Shown here piece by piece: positions 1-9,600 of a stretch of 64,000 bases of DNA; the stretch's first letter is position 1, and every line of letters starts with the position of its first letter. The notes beneath the pieces are model-generated. The model saw only the letters and a list, made by a program, of their open reading frames with translations, did not search any database and had not been told where the DNA came from. The position numbers and the translations under genes are program-made. Origin of the DNA: an uncultured Collinsella sp. (GTDB lineage Bacteria > Actinomycetota > Coriobacteriia > Coriobacteriales > Coriobacteriaceae). The DNA is taken from the NCBI GenBank assembly GCA_958408685.1, contig CATYLC010000002.1:62001-126000 (forward strand). Direction: 5' to 3'.

Positions 1-449
1 CGTTGCTGCTGACCACCCGAAACCTGGCGCGGGAACTTGTTGCGGTGCTCGTAGAGGCCCAGCGAGCGTAGCAGGTCGTCAATGTTGAGCGGCTTTTTGG
101 ACAGGTATGCCGTGACCTCGATGTTTTCCTTGATGGTGAGGTCGGGCACCAGGTTGTAGAACTGGAAGATAAAGCCCAGCTCACGGCGGCGATACTCGCC
201 CAGGTCGGCAGGCTTGAGCACCGTGAGGTCGCAGCCGTCCACCATGATGGAGCCGCCGTCGGCATCCTCCAGGCCGCCGATCAAGTTGAGAAAGGTCGAC
301 TTGCCCGAGCCCGAGGGCCCCAGCATGACGCAGATCTCGCCGCGGTTGATGGACGCGTCGATGCCATCGAGTACCGTCAGGCGCGCATCACCGTCGCCGT
401 AGTGTTTCTTGAGATCCTTAACCTGGACGTAGGCTTCCTGCGTTGCCAT
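1..449 (-). CDS. ABC transporter ATP-binding protein, LolD/MacB type (3' end outside window)
   Basis: This is the N-terminal ~149 residues of an ABC ATPase, cut by the window edge. The frame opens at an ATG at 449 with the product MATQEAYVQVKDLKKHYGDG. A Walker A GPSGSGKS lies near residue 45, the Q-loop QFYNLVPDL follows, and the signature VSGGQQQR ends exactly at position 2-25, so Walker B is outside. The short, macrolide-export/lipoprotein-release style (LolD/MacB, FtsX-type permease partner) is inferred from the YxxGD..LTVLDGI and FIFQFYNLVPDLT segments. Its permease is presumably downstream, beyond base 1. It reads away from the ABC-2 permease at 732, from which it is separated by a repeat-filled gap. 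Confidence 0.85.
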   Translation of the reverse strand, partial: MATQEAYVQVKDLKKHYGDGDARLTVLDGIDASINRGEICVMLGPSGSGKSTFLNLIGGLEDADGGSIMVDGCDLTVLKPADLGEYRRRELGFIFQFYNLVPDLTIKENIEVTAYLSKKPLNIDDLLRSLGLYEHRNKFPRQVSGGQQQ

Positions 450-541
450 GGTATCCCCCATTGTTAGCCTCGTACTACTTTATAAGCGTAATAGTAAACC
501 TTGGCGAACTATTTTTGGAGCGAGGCCTGGAATTTATTTCA

Positions 542-727
542 GACTAGTCATTGGGGACGTTCTTAAATGACTAGCCGCTAGGGACACTCTTTCGCCACCC
601 GGCACTTGGGGACGTTCCTTATCTGCCGGTAGCTGGGGACAGTCCTTGCCAGCCCGGCCGGCGAGCCGATGAATCGGCAAAGACTGTCCCCGATGACTAG
701 TCGTTTAAGAACGTCCCCAGTGACTAG
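542..727. repeat. Nested inverted repeat, GGGGAC hairpin family
   Basis: Outer arms at 542-574 and 695-727 are inverted copies built around GGGGACGTTCTTA. Inner arms at 634-650 (TGGGGACAGTCCTTGCC) and 676-692 are also inverted. A third unit at 598-630 has stem CCGGCA/TGCCGG around GGGGACGTTCC. Each unit is a hairpin bracketing a conserved GGGGAC core. The element ends 5 nt before the stop codon of the permease gene at 732, so it could serve as its 3' end structure. Confidence 0.85.
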
Positions 728-731
728 GTGG

Positions 732-1937
732 CTAGGCGCGGGATTTGGTGCGCGAGAGTGCGAGGCCTACGGCGGCGATGGCCGCGGCAAAGAGCACCGT
801 GACACCCAGATCGCAGGCGATGTCGCCCAGCACGGTGGACGTCAGGTCCGCGGCGAGCGCCTTGCCGATCGCGTCGTTCACCCAAAACGTCGGCACAAAA
901 TGCGCCGCGGTCTGCACGGCCGAGCCCATGAGCGACAGCGGCATCCAGGCGCCACCCAAAAACGTCATGAGCATGCCAAGCAGGTTGCCCACACCGTTGA
1001 GCAGCTCCTCGCGCGCGCCCAGACTCGAAAGCGCAAAGCCAACGGCCAGCGGCGTGCACGCAAGGGCAAACGTCGCCGCCAACGCCAGGCACACGCGACC
1101 CACGCCGACCTCGGCGACCGCGCCGGCAAAGCCCACGACGCCCATCATGCTCGACACAAACCAGATGCAGACGGTAAGCACGGCGGCGGCCGCAAACACG
1201 GCGAGCGAACGCCGGCGCTCGGAGATTGGGCCGGCCTCCATGCGGCGCACGCGCTCGGGCTCGCTCATGCCCGAGAACACCAGCCCTACCGACACGATGA
1301 CCGACGAGATAATCGCGTACGCGCCAAAGTTGAAGTACGACTTGAGCGTGGCGGCGGCCGTCGAGTCGACCTTGATCTGCTCGATCTCGACCTCGGCGCG
1401 CTTGGCGGCAGCATGCTCGGCAGCCTTGGCAACGTCGCCGTTAGAAGCAGCGGACTCTAGGGCCGCCGCAGCGCCCGCGAGCGAGATCCAGCGTGAGGCC
1501 TCGGCAGACGAAAGCGCCGCCGCCATGGTGCCGGAGCCGTAGGTCACATTGAGCTTGGGCAGGGCCTCCCCCGCACGGGCGGCGGCAACAAGATCGTCCT
1601 CAAACCCCTCCGGGATAAAGAACACGCAGTCGGCGCTGCCCTTGGCGCTGTTGCTCTTGGAGAGCGCGTCCGCAAGGTCGTACGTGTCATCGCCGACGCC
1701 CGTGACCAGGTCAAAACGCGACCCCAGATGCTTGGTAAGCGCACGCGAAAGGTCGCTGTCGTCGCGGTCGACCACGATCACGTTGGCGTCGTAGGGCTTG
1801 TACTCGGTGAGCTGCGACGAGTTCCAGCTCACCGAGGCCGCGATGAATACGCCCATGAGCGAGATGAACACCGTATAGATGAGCAGGTAGAACGGGTGCG
1901 CGAACGCCACGCGAAGCGCAGTCTTAAAGGTGCTCAT
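732..1937 (-). CDS. ABC-2 type transporter permease
   Basis: A 401-residue membrane protein of the ABC-2/YhgE-like permease type. There is one membrane segment near residues 15-37, a large extracytoplasmic region (about 40-215) and then five to six clustered hydrophobic segments to the C-terminus. The start at 1937 (MSTFKTALRV) is chosen because GGAAGGAG lies 5 nt upstream; an in-frame ATG five codons earlier lacks a ribosome site. It overlaps the preceding permease by 14 nt, indicating translational coupling. With the permease at 1924-3111 and the ATPase at 3121-4059 it makes a heterodimeric exporter. The substrate is not evident; antibiotic, peptide or lipid export would be usual. Confidence 0.85.
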   Translation of the reverse strand: MSTFKTALRVAFAHPFYLLIYTVFISLMGVFIAASVSWNSSQLTEYKPYDANVIVVDRDDSDLSRALTKHLGSRFDLVTGVGDDTYDLADALSKSNSAKGSADCVFFIPEGFEDDLVAAARAGEALPKLNVTYGSGTMAAALSSAEASRWISLAGAAAALESAASNGDVAKAAEHAAAKRAEVEIEQIKVDSTAAATLKSYFNFGAYAIISSVIVSVGLVFSGMSEPERVRRMEAGPISERRRSLAVFAAAAVLTVCIWFVSSMMGVVGFAGAVAEVGVGRVCLALAATFALACTPLAVGFALSSLGAREELLNGVGNLLGMLMTFLGGAWMPLSLMGSAVQTAAHFVPTFWVNDAIGKALAADLTSTVLGDIACDLGVTVLFAAAIAAVGLALSRTKSRA

Positions 1938-3111
1938 AGCGGCTCCTTCCAAAGATCAGCGTAGCGGCGGCGACAAACACCAGGGCCATCAGGACGAGCG
2001 CGCCGGCGCGGACGGCAAAGGAGCCCAGGTCCTCAAAGAAATACAGGCGGTTGAACATGTCGCAGATGAGCTTGACAGGGTTGAACCAGCACTCGGCCGG
2101 GCAGGCGCGGGCGACGTCGTCGGCAAGCGCCATCGCCGGCTCGCCGTAGAGGCCGGCGAACAGGGCGCACGTGGTAGCAAAGCCCGTGAGGATGCCCGAC
2201 TTGGACGCCTTGCCGCCCTTAACGGAAGGCGTGCCCACAAAGAGCCCCAGGCCCGTGGCGGCAAGCGCGGAAGCGGCGGCGCCCACCAAACACAGTCCCT
2301 CGCGCCCGCCAAAGTCGACGCCCGCGACCAGGCGCACGTAGCCGATCGTGATTGTCATCGAGGCGAAGGAGACCAGCCACGAACCGACAAAAATGCCAGC
2401 CAGCGACGCCGTCTTGGAAAGGCCGCCCACGCAGCGGCGTGCGCCAAGGCCCGACAGATTGGGCTGCAGATCGACGACGCTCAAGGCGGCAAACTCGGCA
2501 GACATCATCGCGACCAGGCCAAAAAGCGCGTAATAGTAGATGACCGTGCCATCGGGCGTAGCGCGCGTCAGGCTTACGCGGCGGGTGTCGCCCTCGAGCG
2601 ACAGGGCGCGCGCAACCGCCTCGGGGTCGGCGAGCGCCGCCGGGTTGTCCTGGGCAATCTGGGACATGAGCTCGGCATTTTGCGTATACGAGCTCGCCAC
2701 CGTCTCAAGGATGCTGCGGTCGGTGAGCACCGACGACGCACGAGAGCTGTCATAGCTCGAAAGCAACGTGAGTTTGGGCGTGCCCACATCGTCGACCGTA
2801 TAGATGCCCGCGACCTCGCCGGCCTTGAGCGCACGGTTCGCATCGGCTGCGTCGTCGCACTCGTGGATCTCGAGCAGTTGGTCGTCGCCTTCCTTGGCAA
2901 GCGACGTCGCCACGTCCTTAAAGGTCGAAGCGTCCCAGGCCTCGTCCGTCACGATGGCAACCGGCACCGGATCGATCTTGCCGTCGGAGCTGAGGTTCGC
3001 AAACATAAACATGAACATCGTGGAAAGCGCGACGGGAAAGACCGCGCCCCAAACCCACGTGCTCGGCCGGCGCAGCAGCGTCCTGACCGTGGTGATGATG
3101 GTGTTGAACAT
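1924..3111 (-). CDS. ABC-2 type transporter permease
   Basis: A 395-residue paralogue of the neighbouring permease. The N-terminal membrane helix is around residues 20-40 (AVFPVALSTMFMFMFANL), followed by an extracellular domain with a DDVGTPKLTLLSSYDSS stretch and then a block of membrane helices from about residue 185. It starts 9 nt after the ATPase stop and overlaps the next permease by 14 nt. The shared architecture with 732-1937 suggests the two form the membrane channel of one exporter driven by the ATPase at 3121-4059. The family is clear; the transported molecule is unknown. Confidence 0.85.
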   Translation of the reverse strand: MFNTIITTVRTLLRRPSTWVWGAVFPVALSTMFMFMFANLSSDGKIDPVPVAIVTDEAWDASTFKDVATSLAKEGDDQLLEIHECDDAADANRALKAGEVAGIYTVDDVGTPKLTLLSSYDSSRASSVLTDRSILETVASSYTQNAELMSQIAQDNPAALADPEAVARALSLEGDTRRVSLTRATPDGTVIYYYALFGLVAMMSAEFAALSVVDLQPNLSGLGARRCVGGLSKTASLAGIFVGSWLVSFASMTITIGYVRLVAGVDFGGREGLCLVGAAASALAATGLGLFVGTPSVKGGKASKSGILTGFATTCALFAGLYGEPAMALADDVARACPAECWFNPVKLICDMFNRLYFFEDLGSFAVRAGALVLMALVFVAAATLIFGRSRYEHL

Positions 3112-3120
3112 GACTGCCCC

Positions 3121-4059
3121 CTAGTCGCGCAGCTCGCGGCCGGTGATCTCGAGGAACACGTCGTTGAGGGTCGGCGGCTCGCTCCACACGCGGCCGAGTG
3201 CCACGTCGGCGGCACGCAGCGTGTCGAGGATGTCGACCAGATTGTGCGGGCTCGCTTCGCAGGTACAGACGAGCTCGCCGCCGGACAGCTCAACCGAAAG
3301 CACGTGCTCGAGGGCGCGCAGCCGCTCGACCGTGGCGGTCTCGACGGCGCCGACCTCGACCGTCACGCGCTCGCCCATCTGAATCATGCGCTTGAGCTCG
3401 TCGTTGGTGCCCTGCGCCAGCACGCGGCCGCCGTCCATGATCATGATGCGGCTGCAAATCTGCTCGACTTCCTCCATGTAATGGCTGGTATACACCACCG
3501 TGGCGCCCTCGTCGCGCAGGCGGCAGATACCCTCCAGGATGGCGTTGCGGCTCTGCGGGTCGACCGCCACCGTGGGCTCGTCAAAAAAGATGAGCTCGGG
3601 CTTGTGCGCGATGCCGCAGGCAATGTTGAGACGACGCGCCAGGCCGCCCGAGAGCTTGCCGGGGCGGAACTTGGCAAAGTCGCCCAGCCCGACAAAGTCG
3701 ATCGCCTCGTCCACCAGCGCGCGACGGCGCTTGCGGTCGCTAACGTAAAGGCTGCAGAAATAGTCGATGTTCTCGCGCACGGTGAGTTCGTCGAACACCG
3801 CAACTTGCTGCGGGACCACGCCGATGCGACGCTTGAGGTCGTAGCGGGCGGGCGTCATGGGCTCGCCGAACAGCTCGATGGTGCCTTTGTCGTAGGCAAG
3901 CAGCTGCAGAATACAGTTGATGGACGTGGTCTTGCCCGAGCCGTTGGGGCCCAGCAGGCCAAAGATCTCGCCGGGGGCGATGTTCAGGTTAAAGTGGTCG
4001 AGCGCGATAAGATCGTCGTAGCGCTTGACGAGGTTTTCGACGTGGACGATGTCTGTCAT
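3121..4059 (-). CDS. ABC transporter ATP-binding protein (CcmA/NatA/drug-export type)
   Basis: A 312-residue ATPase. Walker A is GPNGSGKTTS (about residue 38), the signature LSGGLARRLNIACGIAHKP precedes Walker B LIFFDEPT, and the switch His is in TSHYMEEVE. A C-terminal regulatory domain of about 90 residues, typical of ABC-2 exporter ATPases, follows. The start at 4059 is preferred over a longer frame because AGAAGGG lies 7 nt upstream of MTDIVHVENLVKRY. It is the first gene of a three-gene operon with the two ABC-2 permeases. A divergent two-component system begins 200 nt away, which suggests it may control this exporter. Confidence 0.9.
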   Translation of the reverse strand: MTDIVHVENLVKRYDDLIALDHFNLNIAPGEIFGLLGPNGSGKTTSINCILQLLAYDKGTIELFGEPMTPARYDLKRRIGVVPQQVAVFDELTVRENIDYFCSLYVSDRKRRRALVDEAIDFVGLGDFAKFRPGKLSGGLARRLNIACGIAHKPELIFFDEPTVAVDPQSRNAILEGICRLRDEGATVVYTSHYMEEVEQICSRIMIMDGGRVLAQGTNDELKRMIQMGERVTVEVGAVETATVERLRALEHVLSVELSGGELVCTCEASPHNLVDILDTLRAADVALGRVWSEPPTLNDVFLEITGRELRD

Positions 4060-4246
4060 GAGGCGGCCCTTCTGTTGATTGCGGCCCGGTACGATTGCAT
4101 CATCGCAGGAGCCGCCGGCGCGCACCAGTGAGCTTTGTCACGAGTGCGAGGGTCTTGGTCGTGCGGCACGCTGACGCCCCCGCTTTGTCGCGCGGGAGGA
4201 ATGTCACGGTTGCGCAGGCGGTCCCTCCACCACACGCAGCTTCGCG

Positions 4247-4252
4247 TACAAT
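4247..4252 (+). promoter_or_regulatory. -10 element of a probably leaderless promoter
   Basis: TACAAT lies 6 nt before the ATG of the histidine kinase at 4259, so the expected transcription start falls on or next to the start codon. No Shine-Dalgarno sequence is present in that space. No convincing -35 hexamer is visible. Confidence 0.5.
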
Positions 4253-4258
4253 ACCCGT

Positions 4259-5404
4259 ATGAACAGGCTTTTCGACAAATCGATCGTGCTGGCGTGCTGT
4301 ATTGCGGCCGCCATGGGTCTTGCTGTGGACGCTCGCCTGGTCGCGGCGTTTTGCCTTGGCGTTATTGCCACCTCGCTGGCCGAGGTCGCACAGGGAAACC
4401 GCGCCCGCCGTGCAAGCGAGGCCGCGAGCTACGCCTGCATCATCGCGGCTGTCTTCGTGCCGCCGTTTGTGCCGTTTGCGCCTCTCGCTCTCTATGACAT
4501 CGCGCGACGCGTTCGCCGTGAACGAATCTGGCCCGCGCTGGCGATTGGCGCCGTGTTTGTCTGCGCGCTTGTCGCGGACCTTCGTGGTGGCGTGCTCACC
4601 ACCCGAACGCTGCTGTTAACCGCCATCCTTTCGGTCGCCGCCACGTTGCTGTCGCTGCGCACCGCGCAGCTGGAGCGCGAACAGGAACGCATGCGTCGCA
4701 CCCGCGACAAGCTGCAAGAACGCGCCCTGGCACTCGAGGCACGCAACCGCGACCTCGCCGACCGCCAGGACTACGAAGTCGAGCTCGCGACGCTCGCCGA
4801 ACGCGCCCGTATCGCGCGCGAGATCCACGATAACGTGGGCCACCAGCTCACGCGCGCTTCGCTTCAAGCCGAGGCCCTGCGCGTGGTCCATGCCGATGAG
4901 CCCGGCGTCGCCGCCGATTTCGCCGACGTCAAACGCACGGTTGACGAGGCGCTCCAGCTCGTGCGCGCCAGCGTCCACGCGCTCAACGACAATGCAACTG
5001 ACCTCTCCGTGCAGCTCGAGCGCATCGTTGAAGGCGCACGCTCGGACAGCGGTCCGCAGATTGAGCTTGAGGTTTTGGCCGAGCATGCGCCCGCCAACGT
5101 CGCCAACTGCTTTGCGGCGGTGCTGCGCGAGGCGCTTTCCAACGCCATGCGCCACGCTTGCGCCCAAACCGTCACCGTACGATGCATGGAACATCCGTCG
5201 TTTTACCAGCTTGTCGTTACCGACGATGGCGCGGGCGGGGTCCAAGCAAGCGGCCGCGGCGCTGCGGAGGGCATGGGGCTCGCCTCCATGCGCGAGCGCG
5301 TCGAGGCGCTTGGCGGCACCTTCACCGCCGGCCCGCGCGCCGGCACCGGCGGCTGGCGTGTGTTTGCCACCGTTCCCAAACAGCAAGGAGATGAGGGCCG
5401 ATGA
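4259..5404 (+). CDS. NarL-family sensor histidine kinase
   Basis: A 381-residue kinase. Residues 1-135 hold about five membrane helices with little extracytoplasmic sequence, pointing to intramembrane or membrane-stress sensing. A charged coiled coil (about 135-175) leads to the HisKA_3 phosphoacceptor block REIHDNVGHQL with His190. The ATP-binding domain shows an N-box (NAMRHA) and G-boxes DDGAGG and GMGLASMRERV. The stop overlaps the ATG of the response regulator (ATGA), so the two are co-translated. It is divergent from the ABC exporter operon ending its promoter side at 4059, the usual arrangement for export or envelope-stress systems. There is no SD, and a -10 box sits 6 nt upstream, suggesting a leaderless message. 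Confidence 0.92.
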   Translation: MNRLFDKSIVLACCIAAAMGLAVDARLVAAFCLGVIATSLAEVAQGNRARRASEAASYACIIAAVFVPPFVPFAPLALYDIARRVRRERIWPALAIGAVFVCALVADLRGGVLTTRTLLLTAILSVAATLLSLRTAQLEREQERMRRTRDKLQERALALEARNRDLADRQDYEVELATLAERARIAREIHDNVGHQLTRASLQAEALRVVHADEPGVAADFADVKRTVDEALQLVRASVHALNDNATDLSVQLERIVEGARSDSGPQIELEVLAEHAPANVANCFAAVLREALSNAMRHACAQTVTVRCMEHPSFYQLVVTDDGAGGVQASGRGAAEGMGLASMRERVEALGGTFTAGPRAGTGGWRVFATVPKQQGDEGR

Positions 5405-6030
5405 GGCTCATCGTTGTCGACGACGACCGCTTGGTGGTCGATTCGCTCAAGATTATCTTGGGCGCCCAGCCGCAGATCGAAGTGGTGGGCACCGGTGCCA
5501 ACGGCAACGATGCGGTGGCGCTCTACGCCGAGCACGCACCCGATATTGCGCTGCTCGACATCCAGATGCCGGGACGCGACGGCCTTTCGGCCGCGCGCGA
5601 GATCCTTGAGCACGACCCTGCGGCGCGCGTGGTGTTTCTGACGACGTTCTCGGATGACGAGTACATTGTGTCGGCGCTCAAGCTGGGCGCCCGCGGCTAC
5701 CTGATCAAGACCGATGTCGCTGCCATTCCGCCGGCGTTGGCGCAGGTCATGGACGGCAAACGCGTGCTCGAGGGCAAGGCGATCGAGGACGTCGATTTTG
5801 ACGGAACGGACGTTGAGGCGGGCACGCCCCGCCGGCCTGCGGCCTTTGTCAGCCTAACCGACCGCGAGTTCGAAGTCGCCGAGCTCATCGCCCGCGGCCT
5901 CGATAACAAGGAGATTGCCGCCACCGCCTATATGGGCGAAGGCACCGTACGCAACCACATCAGCTCAATCCTTGCCAAAATGGGCCTGCGCAACCGCACC
6001 CAAATCGCCATCGCCTATCTGCGAGGGTAA
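5401..6030 (+). CDS. LuxR/NarL-family response regulator
   Basis: A 209-residue regulator. The receiver domain (1-120) has acidic pocket residues VVDDD at 5-9, phosphoacceptor Asp53 in LLDIQMPG, a Thr in LTTF and a Lys in IKTD. The C-terminal LuxR helix-turn-helix (about 143-209) reads LTDREFEVAELIARGLDNKEIA then GTVRNHISSILAKMGLRNRTQ. It overlaps the kinase by 4 nt and is its cognate partner. The likely target is the divergent ABC exporter, by position only. Confidence 0.93.
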   Translation: MRLIVVDDDRLVVDSLKIILGAQPQIEVVGTGANGNDAVALYAEHAPDIALLDIQMPGRDGLSAAREILEHDPAARVVFLTTFSDDEYIVSALKLGARGYLIKTDVAAIPPALAQVMDGKRVLEGKAIEDVDFDGTDVEAGTPRRPAAFVSLTDREFEVAELIARGLDNKEIAATAYMGEGTVRNHISSILAKMGLRNRTQIAIAYLRG

Positions 6031-6090
6031 TTACCCAACGGCCAACCGCTCCGGCAGAGCAAAATAGCTGTTATCGATTTAATGCCATTT

Positions 6091-6244
6091 CAAAACTATG
6101 CCGGTTTACTACGATGAATCGCCCGTCTCCGACCGCAGCAAATTGCGCGCTTGCAAAACCGCAGGTAGAACGTTTGCAATATTTAGAAAAATGCAGCCAT
6201 GGTCGGGAATGTCGAATTCGTCGTAGTAAACCGGCATAGTTTTG
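6091..6244. repeat. Structured inverted-repeat element A1 (154 nt)
   Basis: Perfect 24-nt terminal inverted repeats run CAAAACTATGCCGGTTTACT onward (6091-6114) and back (6221-6244). Inside is a half-conserved segment, read on the minus strand, GTTCTACCTGCGGTTTTG followed by GGTCGGAG. Element A2 at 13443-13596 has the same length, the same outer 14 nt of arm and a different but again perfectly paired inner arm. Confidence 0.85.
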
Positions 6245-6336
6245 TTCGGGCGGCCCTGCACGAGTGCCTCCGCCAGCCTCGCTGGACCAAAATGATCCGT
6301 TTTCCTCCGTCCCCAAGGGATCAGCCGGAACCGCTC

Positions 6337-6496
6337 GCCACGAAATCGGCCCATCTACTACGTTTGATTCGATACCCCTGACCATACCTTCGTTTTGAAC
6401 AAAACCACAGGCGTTCTACCTGCGGTTTTGTTTTCGCGTTTTTTGGCATGGTTAGGGGTAAGGGACTAAATGTAGTAGATGGGCCGGTTTCGTGGC
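6337..6496. repeat. Structured inverted-repeat element B1 (160 nt)
   Basis: Outer arms GCCACGAAATCGGCCCATCT... (6337-6365) pair with 6468-6496 with few mismatches. A middle stem (ATACCCCTGACCAT / ATGGTTAGGGGTA) and an inner hairpin (AAAACCACAGG cgttcta CCTGCGGTTTT) are nested within. It is the same length as B2 at 13190-13349 and in the same orientation. A short motif GATCCGTTTTCCTCCGTCCCC-like (20-21 nt, 6295-6315) lies just before it and recurs near 13150 and 13385. Confidence 0.85.
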
Positions 6497-6600
6497 GAAT
6501 CCTTCTCGCCTACGCACAAAAGCGCCGCCACGGAGGAGGGAGATACCTCCGCGGCGGCTGGGGGTGGGGGTGGGGGCTATGTTCTGGCTCCCCGCCGGCC

Positions 6601-6624
6601 GCCCGGGGCCTTTTGGCCCCGGGC
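6601..6624 (-). terminator. Hairpin downstream of the adhesin gene
   Basis: A perfect 10-bp G+C stem GCCCGGGGCC with loop TTTT lies 14 nt past the adhesin stop codon. It lacks a clear U-tract, so termination strength is uncertain. Confidence 0.55.
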
Positions 6625-6637
6625 GCTGCCAGCGTGC

Positions 6638-9600
6638 CTAGCGCTTACGGATACCCCAGACCAGGGCTCCGACGCCGGCCATGGCGATGACGAATGCCAT
6701 GAGCAGTGCAGCGGCCTGCTGGTCACCCGTGGTGGGCAGGAAACCCTTGACCGTCTTGACGATGTTCGTCACGGTCTTGGGTGTGCCGGGATCGGGCGTC
6801 GGCACGGGCGTCTCGGGCTTCTTGTACGTGTTGTTGAACACGATACCCTCGACGCTCTTATCGCCCTTGGCAAAGGCGACATTCGCCTTGAGGTTGCCCT
6901 CGCCGTCGTCGACCACGTTGACGGTCGCGGTAAAGACGGACTTGTCGTAGGTTATACCGGCCTCGTCGCCCTTGACCTCGCTGATGGTGTAGACGTACGT
7001 ACCGGGCTCGCTGTACTCGAACTTGTCGAAGTTGATCTTACCGTCGGCATCGTTGGTGACGGCGGACTCGATGCCCTCGCCAACGAGCTTAAAGCTGAAC
7101 TCGTCCTTCTTGAGCTCGCGTCCCTCGAGCACCTTGATGGCGCCGATGGAGACCTGCGTGGGCATGGCGTGATACTTGTTGGTAAAGCCAGCCGACTCGG
7201 TGGTTCCCTCGAGCTTGTGCGTCGCGGTCAGTGTGCCGTCGCCGTTGTCGGAAACGGTGGTCACGACGGTGTAGGTCGTGCCGTCATAGGTGACGCCCTT
7301 GTACAGGCCGAGCGCGTTGGGGCAAGCCTCGCGCAGCGTGTACGTGTGCGTGCCGGGCGCCTCGTAGCGGATCGGGCTCAGTGTCACAGTGCCGTTGGCG
7401 TCGTTGGCGCCGCTTGCGACAACCACGTCGTCCTCGAGCAGATCAAACGTGAACTCGCCAGCTGCAAGGTCGCGTCCGGTCAGACGCTTGACCGTCTTGA
7501 CCTGATCGGTCACGGAAGAATCGGTAGGCGCCACGCTGTAGGTGTTGGTGAACGTGAAGGCAGCACCGTCGTCGCCTTCGCGCTTGACGCTCAGATGTCC
7601 GGTGCCGTCGTCAGTCACGGTATAGGAAACCTTGCGCGTGGCGTTGGCATCGTTAGTCACGCCAGGGGCGCTGCCGGTCTCGGTTACCGTGTACGTAAAA
7701 GTGTGCGAGCGCGGAGCGGTGGGGGCCGCAGGCTCGGGCTCGTCGGCGTTGGCGTCAGCGTCGGCCTCTTCAGCTTCGGTCTCGTCAGCCTCGTCGGCCT
7801 CGGCCTCGTCAGCTTCGTCCGCCTCGGCCTTATCGGTCGCATCGTCCGCCACGCCCAGGGCGCGGTTGAGGTCCTCGAGCGTAAAGTGGATCTTGCCAAA
7901 GTCCACGTTGCCGGCCGCGTCGTTGGTCACGGTTGTGTGCTCGGGCATCGGGGCACCAGCCTCGTCGGCAGTCACGGTGAAGGTGAACTTGCCCGTGATA
8001 TCGCCCGGGGTCAGGCCCTCGTCAGCCTGGAGCTTCTTGGTGCCAGCGAGCGCGGCATCAGCGGCATCGGTGCCGTAGACGTTCTCGAACACGGGCTCGA
8101 CGCCACCGTAGTCAGGCTTTGCCGTCAGGGTACCGTCGCCGTTGTCGACGACAATGACCTTAAAGCTAAAGCTCGGCGTTGTGGCGGTAATGCCCTTTGC
8201 TGCGAGCGGGGACGTGTACTCAAACGCTGTGTAGTTGATAGTCCACGCAAGATTCGCATCCGTGTCGGTACGGATGGCGCGCTTGGCGTTTACCAGATCG
8301 GCGAGCATCTCGGTCGTGTAATGCAGAGCGCCAAAGCTCACCTGGCCGTTAACGTTGGTAACGCACGTACCCTCGATGGCTTCCTTCTCGCCCGCATAGG
8401 CGATGCCAAAGTAGAACTCGCCGTCGGCCAGCGGACGACCGGTCAGGGTCTTGGTGGCAACGACCTGAGCAACGGCACCACCAGGTGCATCGGTCGTGGC
8501 GCTATAGCTGTTGCGGAACGGAACCACGGCGCTCTCGACCGTAGCGGCACCAGTCTTGTACTCGGTTACCAGCGTTCCCTTGTCGGGGTTGCCAGTAACG
8601 GTCGTGGTGGCAGTGAGCGTACCAGCGCCATCGTCGGCGATAGCGATCGTCACGGTGCGCACGGCCTCGTCGTAGGTGTAACCGGGCTGGCCGTCATTCT
8701 TCTCGGCCACGGTGTACGTAAAGGTCTTACCTGCGTCAGCCTGCGTAAACTTGACCTCATGACCCGCCAGGATGTCAATCAGGCCGACCGTTGCCTCTGC
8801 CGTCGCAGGGGACTTGTACACGTTGGCGCCCTCGTGCAGGCCGAGCGCTTTGGCCGAAGCCTCGTCGGCAGGCGTCACGGTAAAGGTAAACTGGCCCTCG
8901 GTCATGGGACGTCCGGAGAGGGTCTTGCTGAGCTTAAGACCGCCGGCCGCGGCGTAATCGAGCTCAGAGCGGTACGTGTTGGTGAAGCGGCCGTTTTCCT
9001 TCTTGGTAACGTTGGCGGTCAGGACGCCCTTGCCGTTATCAGTCACGGTCACTTCGGCGGTCGCGACATGTCCGTCATACGTCATGCCTACCGCGTTGCC
9101 TGCATTCTCGCGAATCTCGTACTTGTAGGTTCCGGCAGCCGTGTAGTGGATCTTGCCGAACTTGATGGCTGCGATGCCGTCCTTCGCGTCATTCTTGCTC
9201 ACGGTCACGGTTGCGGGGTCGGGCAGCGGGGTGCCCTCGGGGGCGGTGATGGTAAAGCTGAACTTGTCCCCCTCAGTCCACTCTCGGCCTTCAATGGCCT
9301 TGCTCAGGCCAAAGTCGAGCTCTGTGTCGATCGGGGTCACGCTGTAGGTGTTCTTGAACTCGGCGGGCTCGGTGCCCTTCAGGACATGCTCGGCCTTGAG
9401 AGTGCCGTCGCCGTTATCGGTGATGGTGGTCTCGATGGTGAACTTGGCATCGCTGTAGGTGATACCACCGGCGTTGCCCTTGGCCTCGCGCAGCGTGTAG
9501 GTGTGCTTGCCGGGCTTGTCGTAGGCGATCTTGTCCATGGCGATCGTGCCGTCGGCAGCGTTGGTGCCCTTGGCGACAACCTCGTCGCCCTCGACCAGCT

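Noticed and set aside
1930..4131. Long plus-strand frame opposite the ABC-2 exporter operon
   Set aside because: Arg/His-rich antisense shadow; all three minus-strand genes have family motifs and ribosome sites.
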